A stretch of 64,000 nt of DNA from the NCBI RefSeq assembly GCF_007489275.1, contig NZ_VLNR01000037.1:1-64000 (forward strand). Reading direction: 5' to 3'. The notes below the pieces were generated by a model. It made no database searches. It saw only the letters and a list, made by a program, of their open reading frames with translations, and was not told where the DNA came from. The translations under genes were made by a program, and so were the position numbers. Positions within the stretch are counted from its first letter, which is position 1. Each line of letters starts with the position of its first letter. Below are positions 44,687-51,680 of this stretch, piece after piece. Origin of the DNA: Aquimarina algiphila (GTDB taxonomy: Bacteria; Bacteroidota; Bacteroidia; Flavobacteriales; Flavobacteriaceae).

Positions 44687-44754
44687 AAATTTACTGATTT
44701 TTATTTTTTCTGATCCTTTAACAAGGTTAATCCAATGTTAAAATTAACATATAA

Positions 44755-45180
44755 TTACTGTGGTTTTCTAAAAGTAATTGGCACAGTATACGCTACAGCT
44801 ATAGGTTTATTACCCCACTTACCGGGTTGCATTTTAGGAATTGCTCTTATAATTCTAATAGCTTCTCTTTGTAGATATCGATGAGCACCCGTAACCTCAA
44901 GTACTTCTACCTTACCTTTATTGTTTATGATAAATTCTACAGTAACCGTTCCACTAAGACCATCATTTAGAGCTGCATCAGGATACTCAAAATTCTGAAT
45001 GATATGATTTCTTAATTTCTGATCAAAGCAATTTGCAGGTTCCAATCTTGATCTATCGCACTTTGGCCAAATTGGCGTAATTCCCTTTTCATTCGCATTC
45101 TCCTGTGATAAAATTATCGCATCCTGAGAGAAGGAGAATGTTGAAAACAAAATTGTTAATATTAGTAATAGTCTCTTCAT
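44755..45180 (-). CDS. Periplasmic TonB C-terminal domain protein
   Basis: 141 residues with a signal peptide (about 1-18, 'LFSTFSFSQ') and a TonB_C domain (about 50-141): 'FEYPDAALNDGLSGTVTVEFIINNKGKVEVLEVTGAHRYLQREAIRIIRAIPKMQPGKWGNKPIAVAYTVPITFRKP'. It lacks the N-terminal membrane helix and Pro-rich spacer of true TonB, so it cannot itself transmit proton-motive force. Such secreted TonB-domain proteins are common in Flavobacteriia. It lies 23 bp upstream-side of thyA on the same strand (thyA first), so it may be read through from thyA. Confidence 0.88.
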   Translation of the reverse strand: MKRLLLILTILFSTFSFSQDAIILSQENANEKGITPIWPKCDRSRLEPANCFDQKLRNHIIQNFEYPDAALNDGLSGTVTVEFIINNKGKVEVLEVTGAHRYLQREAIRIIRAIPKMQPGKWGNKPIAVAYTVPITFRKPQ

Positions 45181-45203
45181 TGTAGTTCATTTAAAATTTG
45201 GGC

Positions 45204-46028
45204 TTAAACTGCGACCGCTCCCTTAATATGTGGGTGAGGATCATAGTCTACTAACTTGAAATCATCAAAAACGAAGCCAAAAATATTTTTCACCTCTGGA
45301 TTGATTATCATTTTAGGCAATTTTCGAGGTTCTCTTGATAGCTGTAATTCTAATTGCTCTTTATGGTTATTGTATATGTGTGCATCTCCAAAAGTATGAA
45401 TAAACTCACCTGCTTCATAACCACAAACCTGCGCCATCATCATAGTAAATAAGGCATAAGATGCAATATTAAAAGGAACTCCTAAAAAAATATCTGCACT
45501 ACGTTGATACAACTGACAAGATAATTTGCCATCTGCAACGTAAAACTGAAAAAAGGCATGGCATGGAGGCAAAGCCGCCTTACCATTCGCTACATTCTCT
45601 GAAAAAGATTTTGATGTGTCAGGTAAGACACTTGGATTCCAAGCAGACACTAACATACGTCGACTATTAGGATTCTCTCTAAGGGTATCTACTATTTCCT
45701 GAATCTGATCAATCTCATTACCATCCCAATTTCTCCATTGATGGCCATATACCGGACCTAAATCCCCTTTATCATCTGCCCACTCATTCCATATACGAAC
45801 ACCATTTTCTTGTAGATAACTAACATTTGTATCTCCTTTTAAAAACCATAATAGTTCGTGAACTATAGATTTGAGATGGAGTTTTTTTGTGGTAACCATA
45901 GGAAAGCCTTCGCTAAGATCAAAACGCATTTGATATCCAAAAACACTTTTTGTCCCCGTCCCTGTTCTATCTCCTTTTTCATTCCCATTTTCTAATACAT
46001 GATGTACCAGGTCAAGATATTGTTTCAT
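45204..46028 (-). CDS. thyA: Thymidylate synthase
   Basis: The 274-residue cytosolic enzyme methylates dUMP to dTMP using methylene-tetrahydrofolate. Seen: '[20 protein letters not shown]' (Arg21 phosphate loop), '[43 protein letters not shown]', nucleophile Cys156 in '[13 protein letters not shown]', '[23 protein letters not shown]' and the C-terminal '[11 protein letters not shown]'. Slightly longer than the E. coli enzyme (264). It is preceded by a strong AAGGAG ribosome site. The dihydrofolate it makes would be recycled by the DHFR fusion encoded at 37 kb. The CNT nucleoside transporter gene lies 150 bp upstream on the same strand. Confidence 0.97.
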   Translation of the reverse strand: MKQYLDLVHHVLENGNEKGDRTGTGTKSVFGYQMRFDLSEGFPMVTTKKLHLKSIVHELLWFLKGDTNVSYLQENGVRIWNEWADDKGDLGPVYGHQWRNWDGNEIDQIQEIVDTLRENPNSRRMLVSAWNPSVLPDTSKSFSENVANGKAALPPCHAFFQFYVADGKLSCQLYQRSADIFLGVPFNIASYALFTMMMAQVCGYEAGEFIHTFGDAHIYNNHKEQLELQLSREPRKLPKMIINPEVKNIFGFVFDDFKLVDYDPHPHIKGAVAV

Positions 46029-46034
46029 TTTTTA

Positions 46035-46040
46035 CTCCTT
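46035..46040 (-). promoter_or_regulatory. Strong Shine-Dalgarno site of thyA
   Basis: AAGGAG on the minus strand, 6 nt before the thyA ATG. Canonical sites like this are uncommon in Bacteroidota, and it fixes the start codon. Confidence 0.6.
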
Positions 46041-46178
46041 CGATATTTGTTAAAATTATTCTAATGTAAGTCAAATATACAAAAAATAGGTATTGAGATA
46101 TTGTTTACAATATAGATTATGAAATAGTTATTAAACAAGTTCATAAATTATATTTTCAATAAAAAAAACGAGTGTATT

Positions 46179-47882
46179 TTACCCTATTATCATTCCAGCA
46201 ATAGTAGCTGACAATAAAGAGGCTATAGTACCTCCAAGTAATGCTTTCATACCAAATTCGGACAAGGTTTTTCGTTGTCCTGGAGCAAGAGAGCCAATCC
46301 CTCCAATCTGAATTCCTATTGAGGCGAAATTTGCAAAACCACACAACATATATGTTGCCATAATAACCGATTTATTATAGGTTAAATGTGTTGCATTTGT
46401 TACATTTTTTAAATCTGCTAATTGTATATATCCAACAAACTCACTAGCTGCTAGTTTTATTCCTAAGAGTTGACCCATCAAGGCTATGTCCTCTTTAGCG
46501 ACTCCAATCAGCCACATTAATGGAGAGAAAAGATAGCCTAAAATCAGTTCAAGAGATAAGCTTGGATAAGCTGTATTTGATGCTATCCAAGTGTTTATAG
46601 AAGTAATATCTCCAACCCAACCCAATATACCATTAAGCATAGCAATAAAAGCTACAAACACTAATAACATAGCACCAACATTTACAGCTAGCTTTAAGCC
46701 TTCAGTTGTTCCATTTGCTATAGCGTCTAAAATATTAGATCCTATTTTTTCTGAAGAAACATGTACATCTATATTAATTTCTTCCGTTTGCGGAAATAGT
46801 ATTTTAGAAATAACAATTGCTCCGGGAGCTGCCATTACTGATGCTGCTAATAGGTGTTTTGCAAATTGTAATCGTAAAACCGGATCATCTCCTCCTAAAA
46901 ACCCAATATATGCGGCCAGTACAGCTCCAGCAACAGTTGCCATGCCACCGATCATAACCAATAACATTTCGGATTTATTCATTTTTTCTAAATACGCTTT
47001 AATTAACAGAGGCGCTTCTGTTTGGCCTAAAAAGATGTTACCAGCGACACTTAAACTTTCTGCTCCAGATATCTTGAGTGCTTTGGTCAACAACCAAGCC
47101 AAGCCTTTTACTACTTTTTGAATAATACCTAAATAGAATAATAAAGAAGTTAAAGCTGAAAAGAATATAATAGTTGGTAATACTTGAAAAGCGAATATAA
47201 AACCAAAAGTATCCATATCTACAACCAAACCTTCAAACAGAAATTTACTTCCGGCTCTGGTAAAATCTAAAACACTAACAAATAGGCTTCCAACCCATTC
47301 AAATATCGTTTGAACAAACGGTACTTTTAAAACTCCAATAGCAATTATTAATTGAAATCCAACACCTAATCCAACTGTTTTCCAATTAATAGCTTTTCGG
47401 TTACTGCTAAATAAAAATGCAATAATCAGAAGTACTATCATTCCCAAAACACCTCTCCATAAACTACTAAAAGAGAAGCCCTGGTTAGGTATCAGTTGAT
47501 TTACCTCCACTACAGGCGCTACTTCAGTTATTTCTTTTTGAGTAGTAAGAGTATATGTAATTCCTTTTTTAATAACTACTAATGTAGAATCTGTTAAAGT
47601 AGTTACTTTATAACGAATTAGAGAATCCTGAGCAGTCTCTGGAAAAAGCAAAAGGATATTATTTTGTTGAATATAATCCCCCTGGAGTATTTCTGAAGCT
47701 TCATTAAAAGAATATGAAAATTGTCCTTTTTCTAATTGAAGATAATCATCTTTCCCAACATTAGAAACCTCTTCTGAAGCTCCATCAATTTTTTCTAAAA
47801 CCCATCTTTTCTCTATTGATTGTGCAGATAATACAGTAAAAATAAATAGTGAAAACAGAAAAGTAAGTACTCCTTTCTTCAT
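46179..47882 (-). CDS. CNT-family (NupC) nucleoside transporter with N-terminal extracytoplasmic domain
   Basis: About 567 residues. The C-terminal 400 or so are a concentrative nucleoside transporter with 'FQVLPTIIFFSALTSLLFYLGIIQKVVKGLAWLLTKALKISGAESLSVAGNIFLGQTEAPLLIKAYL' (the substrate-binding 'GQTEAPLLI' motif) and 'GFANFASIGIQIGGIGSLAP'. It imports nucleosides by ion symport. Unusually, it begins with a cleavable-type signal ('LFIFTVLSAQ') and a roughly 115-residue domain ('SIEKRWVLEKIDGASEEVSN...YTLTTQKE') resembling lipocalin-like periplasmic domains, before the first transporter helix. The ATG at 47882 was chosen over one five codons upstream because it gives a proper signal. Its place near thyA suggests pyrimidine salvage. 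Confidence 0.9.
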   Translation of the reverse strand: MKKGVLTFLFSLFIFTVLSAQSIEKRWVLEKIDGASEEVSNVGKDDYLQLEKGQFSYSFNEASEILQGDYIQQNNILLLFPETAQDSLIRYKVTTLTDSTLVVIKKGITYTLTTQKEITEVAPVVEVNQLIPNQGFSFSSLWRGVLGMIVLLIIAFLFSSNRKAINWKTVGLGVGFQLIIAIGVLKVPFVQTIFEWVGSLFVSVLDFTRAGSKFLFEGLVVDMDTFGFIFAFQVLPTIIFFSALTSLLFYLGIIQKVVKGLAWLLTKALKISGAESLSVAGNIFLGQTEAPLLIKAYLEKMNKSEMLLVMIGGMATVAGAVLAAYIGFLGGDDPVLRLQFAKHLLAASVMAAPGAIVISKILFPQTEEINIDVHVSSEKIGSNILDAIANGTTEGLKLAVNVGAMLLVFVAFIAMLNGILGWVGDITSINTWIASNTAYPSLSLELILGYLFSPLMWLIGVAKEDIALMGQLLGIKLAASEFVGYIQLADLKNVTNATHLTYNKSVIMATYMLCGFANFASIGIQIGGIGSLAPGQRKTLSEFGMKALLGGTIASLLSATIAGMIIG

Positions 47883-47938
47883 AAATATTGAAATCATTTA
47901 AAAAAACATATTAGATTTTTTTATATCGACATATAAAA

Positions 47939-48556
47939 CTATCCTCTTTTAGAAATCTCATCTCGAATTCTTGCCGCTAATTCATAATCTTCATTATTAA
48001 CAGCTTGGTCGAGCATTCGGTTAAGTTCTTCCAGAGACAAATCTTTATAGCTAGTTTCTTTGCCTACCATTTCAATATCATCAGATACAAGTTCGTCTAC
48101 TAATAAGCTTTCAGGATCATTTTCATCATCCTTCTTCGGGTTTACTTTAAGATATATCCCCGCTTGATCCAAGATATTCTTATATGTAAATATGGGTGCT
48201 TGAAATCGCAATGCTAAAGCAATTGCATCACTTGTTCTTGCATCTATAATTTCTTCTATCTTATCACGCTCACAGATAATACTAGAGTAGAAAACACCAT
48301 CTACCAACTTGTGAATAATCACTTGTTTTACAACAATGTCAAATCGATCTGCAAAGTTTTTAAAAAGATCATGGGTAAGTGGTCTAGGCGGCTTAATTTC
48401 CTTTTCTAAAGCAATAGCTATAGACTGTGCTTCAAAAGCTCCTATAACAATTGGTAACTTCCTTTCTCCATCCACCTCGCTTAAAATTAGTGCGTATGCA
48501 CCATTTTGGGTTTGACTGTATGATATTCCTTTTATGTTCAGACGAACTAAACTCAT
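47939..48556 (-). CDS. Bifunctional nuclease family (BFN/DUF151) protein with UVR motif
   Basis: About 205 residues: a BFN/DUF151 domain (about 1-140; 'MSLVRLNIKGISYSQTQNGAYALILSEVDGERKLPIVIGAFEAQSIAIALEKEIKPPRPLTHDLF', 'SDAIALALRFQAPIFTYKNIL') and a C-terminal UVR motif ('LEELNRMLDQAVNNEDYELAARIRDEIS'). BFN proteins in plants have RNase/DNase activity; bacterial members are of uncertain function. The UVR motif, as in UvrB/UvrC and McsA, mediates protein contacts. The ATG at 48556 was chosen because a longer frame starting at 48589 would encode the etfA terminator stem. It lies 56 bp upstream of the nucleoside transporter gene on the same strand. Confidence 0.9.
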   Translation of the reverse strand: MSLVRLNIKGISYSQTQNGAYALILSEVDGERKLPIVIGAFEAQSIAIALEKEIKPPRPLTHDLFKNFADRFDIVVKQVIIHKLVDGVFYSSIICERDKIEEIIDARTSDAIALALRFQAPIFTYKNILDQAGIYLKVNPKKDDENDPESLLVDELVSDDIEMVGKETSYKDLSLEELNRMLDQAVNNEDYELAARIRDEISKRG

Positions 48557-48575
48557 ATTGCTCTCAATAAAAAAA

Positions 48576-48617
48576 GGCTGTTTGAACATATGGACTTTTA
48601 CCTCAGTTCAAACAGCC
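48576..48617 (-). terminator. Intrinsic terminator of the etfBA operon
   Basis: A perfect 12-bp stem (48576-48587 with 48606-48617) and an 18-nt loop are followed on the minus strand by T5-T7, 25 bp after the etfA stop codon. Confidence 0.85.
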
Positions 48618-48642
48618 CTGAATTGGGCACAATTTATGAAAA

Positions 48643-49611
48643 TTATGCGTTATTCGCTTTAAATTCTTTTAATTTTTCAATAAGTTTTGGCACTACTTCA
48701 AAAGCATCTCCCACTATTCCATAGTCTGCCGCTTTGAAGAAAGGGGCTTCAGGATCATTATTAATTACCACTTTTACTTTACTAGCATTGATCCCTGCCA
48801 AATGTTGAATAGCACCAGAAACTCCAATTGCTATATATAAGTTTGAAGCGACTGGTTTTCCTGTTTGGCCAACATGTTCTCCATGTGGTCTCCATCCCAT
48901 ATCACTTACTGGTTTAGAACAAGCAGTAGCTGCGCCAAGTACACCTGCAAGTTCTTCTATCATCCCCCAATTCTCTGGCCCTTTTAATCCACGACCTCCA
49001 GACACAACAATTTCTGCATCTGCAATAGAAACTTTATCAGTAGCTTTATCAACTGCTGTTATTTCTACTGTAAAGTCATTATCAGAAAGTGTTGGTTCAA
49101 ATGCTTCTGCAGCTGCTGCTCCAGAATTTTCTTTAAGTCCAAAAGCATTATTAGATAATCCTATTACCTTAACATCAGTAGTCATTTCGGTGATATTAAA
49201 GGCTTTATTTGTAAATGCCGTACGTTTAACCTTAAAAGGAGAAGTACTTTCTGGTAATGCAACTACATTTGATGCATATCCTGCATCAAGATGCACAGCT
49301 AATAACGGTGCTAAAAACTTACTATCCGCAGTAGAACTTACCACAATTACTTTTGTTTCTTCTTTTTCTGCTGCTTGCTTAATTGCATCTGCATATGCTT
49401 TTGCATTAAAAGCAGTAAGTTTATCATTTTTAATTTCTAACACCTTATCTACTCCATAGGCACCTAGTTCATTACTATCACCACCATTAACACTCACTGC
49501 TGTTACCGTTGTACCAAGCATATTAGCAACTTCTTTTGCATAAGAAGCCACTTCAAAAGCGGTTTTTTTAAATTTTCCGCCTTCACTTTCTGTATATACT
49601 AAAACTGACAT
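48643..49611 (-). CDS. etfA: Electron transfer flavoprotein, alpha subunit
   Basis: 322 residues. The N-terminal domain (about 1-190) is followed by the FAD-binding C-terminal domain with 'AEIVVSGGRGLKGPENWGMIEELAGVLGAATACSKPVSDMGWRPHGEHVGQTGKPVASNLYIAIGVSGAIQHLAGINASKVKVVINNDPEAPFFKAADYGIVGD', the full ETF-alpha signature. With EtfB it carries electrons from acyl-CoA and related dehydrogenases to the quinone pool through ETF-quinone oxidoreductase. It starts 64 bp downstream of etfB; a strong terminator follows. A housekeeping group I-type ETF is likely; bifurcating activity is not suggested by context. Confidence 0.97.
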   Translation of the reverse strand: MSVLVYTESEGGKFKKTAFEVASYAKEVANMLGTTVTAVSVNGGDSNELGAYGVDKVLEIKNDKLTAFNAKAYADAIKQAAEKEETKVIVVSSTADSKFLAPLLAVHLDAGYASNVVALPESTSPFKVKRTAFTNKAFNITEMTTDVKVIGLSNNAFGLKENSGAAAAEAFEPTLSDNDFTVEITAVDKATDKVSIADAEIVVSGGRGLKGPENWGMIEELAGVLGAATACSKPVSDMGWRPHGEHVGQTGKPVASNLYIAIGVSGAIQHLAGINASKVKVVINNDPEAPFFKAADYGIVGDAFEVVPKLIEKLKEFKANNA

Positions 49612-49675
49612 ATTTCTTATTTTTTGCTACTGATCTGATCTCAGTATTTATTTTAAATTTTGTTTTTAAGCCGGA

Positions 49676-50422
49676 TTAGATCACTTTAGCTTCATTGTGT
49701 AATAAAGAAACTAATTGATCAATATTTTCAGGATCTACCAATGTTACATCTCCTTTGGGAGCTGGTTTTTGAAACTGGACAGCCTTTGTTTCCTGACCTG
49801 CCTCGATAGGTTCGACTACTGTAAGTGGTTTTTTACGAGCCATCATGATTCCACGCATATTAGGAATACGCAAATCACTTTCCTCAACTAATCCTTTTTG
49901 CCCTCCGACAACCAAAGGTAATTTGGCAGTAGAAGTTTCTTTCCCTCCATCAATCTCACGAATCGCAGTTGCAGTATCTCCTTCTATTTCTAATCCAATA
50001 CATGTATTTACAAAATTGGCATCTGTTATCGCAGCTACCATACCAGGCACCATTCCTCCATTATAATCTATAGACTCTCTTCCTGCGATCACAAGGTCAT
50101 ATCCTCCATCTTGTACAACTTTTGACAATTGTTTAGCCACATAAAAACCATCTGTAGCTTCTGCATTAACGCGAATTGCATTGTCTGCACCAATAGCCAA
50201 CGCTTTACGTAAAGTAGGTTCTGTTTCTGGACCACCAACATTTACGACATCTACAGACGCACCTTGCTTTTCTTTAAACCACATTGCTCTTGTTAATCCA
50301 AATTCATCATTAGGGTTGATTACAAATTGTACCCCATTAGTATCGAATTTAGTATCACCATCCGTAAAATTAATTTTGGAAGTTGTGTCCGGCACATGGC
50401 TAATACAAACTAATATCTTCAT
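49676..50422 (-). CDS. etfB: Electron transfer flavoprotein, beta subunit
   Basis: 248 residues with the ETF-beta fold: 'MKILVCISHVPDTTSKINFTDG' at the start, 'VINPNDEFGLTRAMWFKE', the family signature region 'DLVIAGRESIDYNGGMVPGMVAAI' and 'PLVVGGQKGLVEESDLRIPNMRGIMMARKKPL'. It binds AMP and pairs with EtfA. It is the first gene of the etfBA operon, divergent from pdhB. The 163-bp shared promoter region carries a TACCTTCG box for this gene. Confidence 0.97.
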   Translation of the reverse strand: MKILVCISHVPDTTSKINFTDGDTKFDTNGVQFVINPNDEFGLTRAMWFKEKQGASVDVVNVGGPETEPTLRKALAIGADNAIRVNAEATDGFYVAKQLSKVVQDGGYDLVIAGRESIDYNGGMVPGMVAAITDANFVNTCIGLEIEGDTATAIREIDGGKETSTAKLPLVVGGQKGLVEESDLRIPNMRGIMMARKKPLTVVEPIEAGQETKAVQFQKPAPKGDVTLVDPENIDQLVSLLHNEAKVI

Positions 50423-50459
50423 TTTATATAGGTATTTTTTGAGAATTTAATAATAAAAG

Positions 50460-50467
50460 CGAAGGTA
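50460..50467 (-). promoter_or_regulatory. Candidate -7 box of etfBA
   Basis: TACCTTCG on the minus strand, a near match to TAnnTTTG, 38 bp before the etfB ATG. A TTG lies 12 bp further upstream, closer than the usual 17-23 bp, so the -33 element is uncertain. Confidence 0.35.
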
Positions 50468-50544
50468 CAAATAAAAAGTCAAATTTACTATGCGTGCATA
50501 ATAAATTTTTCAATTTTACACCCCTACTAAAGGGTTTTAATTGC

Positions 50545-50552
50545 TACTTTTG
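50545..50552 (+). promoter_or_regulatory. -7 box of pdhB
   Basis: TACTTTTG, an exact TAnnTTTG match 33 bp before the ATG. No clear TTG is seen at -33. Confidence 0.4.
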
Positions 50553-50585
50553 CCTTTCGTGTAGCACAAAATAATTATAAAGTCA

Positions 50586-51563
50586 ATGAAAACGATACAG
50601 TTCAGAGAAGCAATTTGCGAAGCAATGAGTGAAGAAATGCGACGAGATGAATCCATATATTTAATGGGTGAAGAAGTTGCAGAATATAACGGAGCATACA
50701 AAGCCAGTAAAGGAATGTTGGATGAATTTGGTCCTGATCGTGTTTTGGACACTCCTATATCTGAATTAGGGTTTTCTGGAATTGGTGTAGGAAGTGCAAT
50801 GAACGGTAATAGGCCTATTATCGAATTTATGACTTTCAACTTTTCATTAGTAGGTATTGACCAAATCATTAACAATGCAGCAAAAATGCGTCAAATGACA
50901 GGTGGTCAATTTAATATCCCAATAGTATTTAGAGGTCCAACAGCTTCTGCCGGTCAATTGGGAGCTACGCATTCTCAAGCTTTTGAAAACTGGTTTGCCA
51001 ATACACCTGGTCTTAAAGTAGTCGTTCCTTCTAATCCTAAAGACGCCAAAGGTTTACTAAAATCTGCAATTCGAGATAACGATCCTGTTATTTTTATGGA
51101 AAGCGAACAAATGTATGGGGATAAAGGAGAAGTTCCTGAAGGAGAATATACAATCCCTCTTGGAGTAGCCGAAATTAAAAGAGAAGGTAGTGATGTCACC
51201 ATCGTTTCCTTTGGAAAAATTATTAAAGAAGCTTACAAAGCCGCAGATGAACTGGCAAAAGAAAATATTTCTTGTGAAGTTATCGACTTAAGAACTGTTA
51301 GGCCTTTGGATCTTGAAGCTATATTTACTTCTGTAAAAAAAACCAATCGTTTAGTTGTTTTAGAAGAAGCATGGCCTCTTGCTAATATTTCTTCTGAAAT
51401 TACTTATCAGGTTCAAGCAAATATTTTTGATTATCTAGATGCACCAATTGTAAAAATTAATACCGCAGATACCCCAACACCTTATTCTCCTGTATTATTA
51501 GAAGAATGGTTACCAAATAGTAAAGATGTTGTTAAAGCTGTCAAAAAAGTGATGTATAAATAA
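50586..51563 (+). CDS. pdhB: Pyruvate dehydrogenase complex E1 component, beta subunit
   Basis: The 325-residue transketolase-like subunit forms the thiamine-diphosphate site with the alpha subunit and decarboxylates pyruvate to feed acetyl-CoA synthesis. Seen: 'TIQFREAICEAMSEEMRRDESIYLMGEEVAEYNGAYKASKGMLDEFGPDRVLDTPISELGFSGIGVGSAM' (the 'GEEV' and 'DTPISE' ThDP and interface motifs), 'IVFRGPTASAGQLGATHSQAFENWFA', and the C-terminal 'PTPYSPVLLEEWLPN'. The alpha subunit and E2 are not in the window, so the complex is encoded in pieces, as is common in Flavobacteriia. The related 2-oxoisovalerate enzyme is a less likely alternative. Confidence 0.93.
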   Translation: MKTIQFREAICEAMSEEMRRDESIYLMGEEVAEYNGAYKASKGMLDEFGPDRVLDTPISELGFSGIGVGSAMNGNRPIIEFMTFNFSLVGIDQIINNAAKMRQMTGGQFNIPIVFRGPTASAGQLGATHSQAFENWFANTPGLKVVVPSNPKDAKGLLKSAIRDNDPVIFMESEQMYGDKGEVPEGEYTIPLGVAEIKREGSDVTIVSFGKIIKEAYKAADELAKENISCEVIDLRTVRPLDLEAIFTSVKKTNRLVVLEEAWPLANISSEITYQVQANIFDYLDAPIVKINTADTPTPYSPVLLEEWLPNSKDVVKAVKKVMYK

Positions 51564-51680
51564 AATGAACTCCTTTATTTTGCGTTTCTTCAATTTCAGG
51601 AACATCACCAAATGTAAAAAATGGCCTAAAAATTGAGGTGATCCACTAATTATCACAAGTATTAATCTTAACATCTTTAG

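Noticed and set aside
44653..44688. Twelve-codon N-terminal extension of egtB
   Set aside because: The extension consists of a hairpin and T7 tract; the EgtB fold starts after it.
46591..47121. 176-codon plus-strand ORF inside the nucleoside transporter gene
   Set aside because: It is antisense to conserved transporter helices and its Pro/Thr/Ile-rich product is a typical mirror of membrane-protein codons.
48557..48589. Eleven-codon N-terminal extension of the BFN-family gene
   Set aside because: These bases form part of the terminator stem of etfA, and the family normally begins at MSLVRLNIKG.
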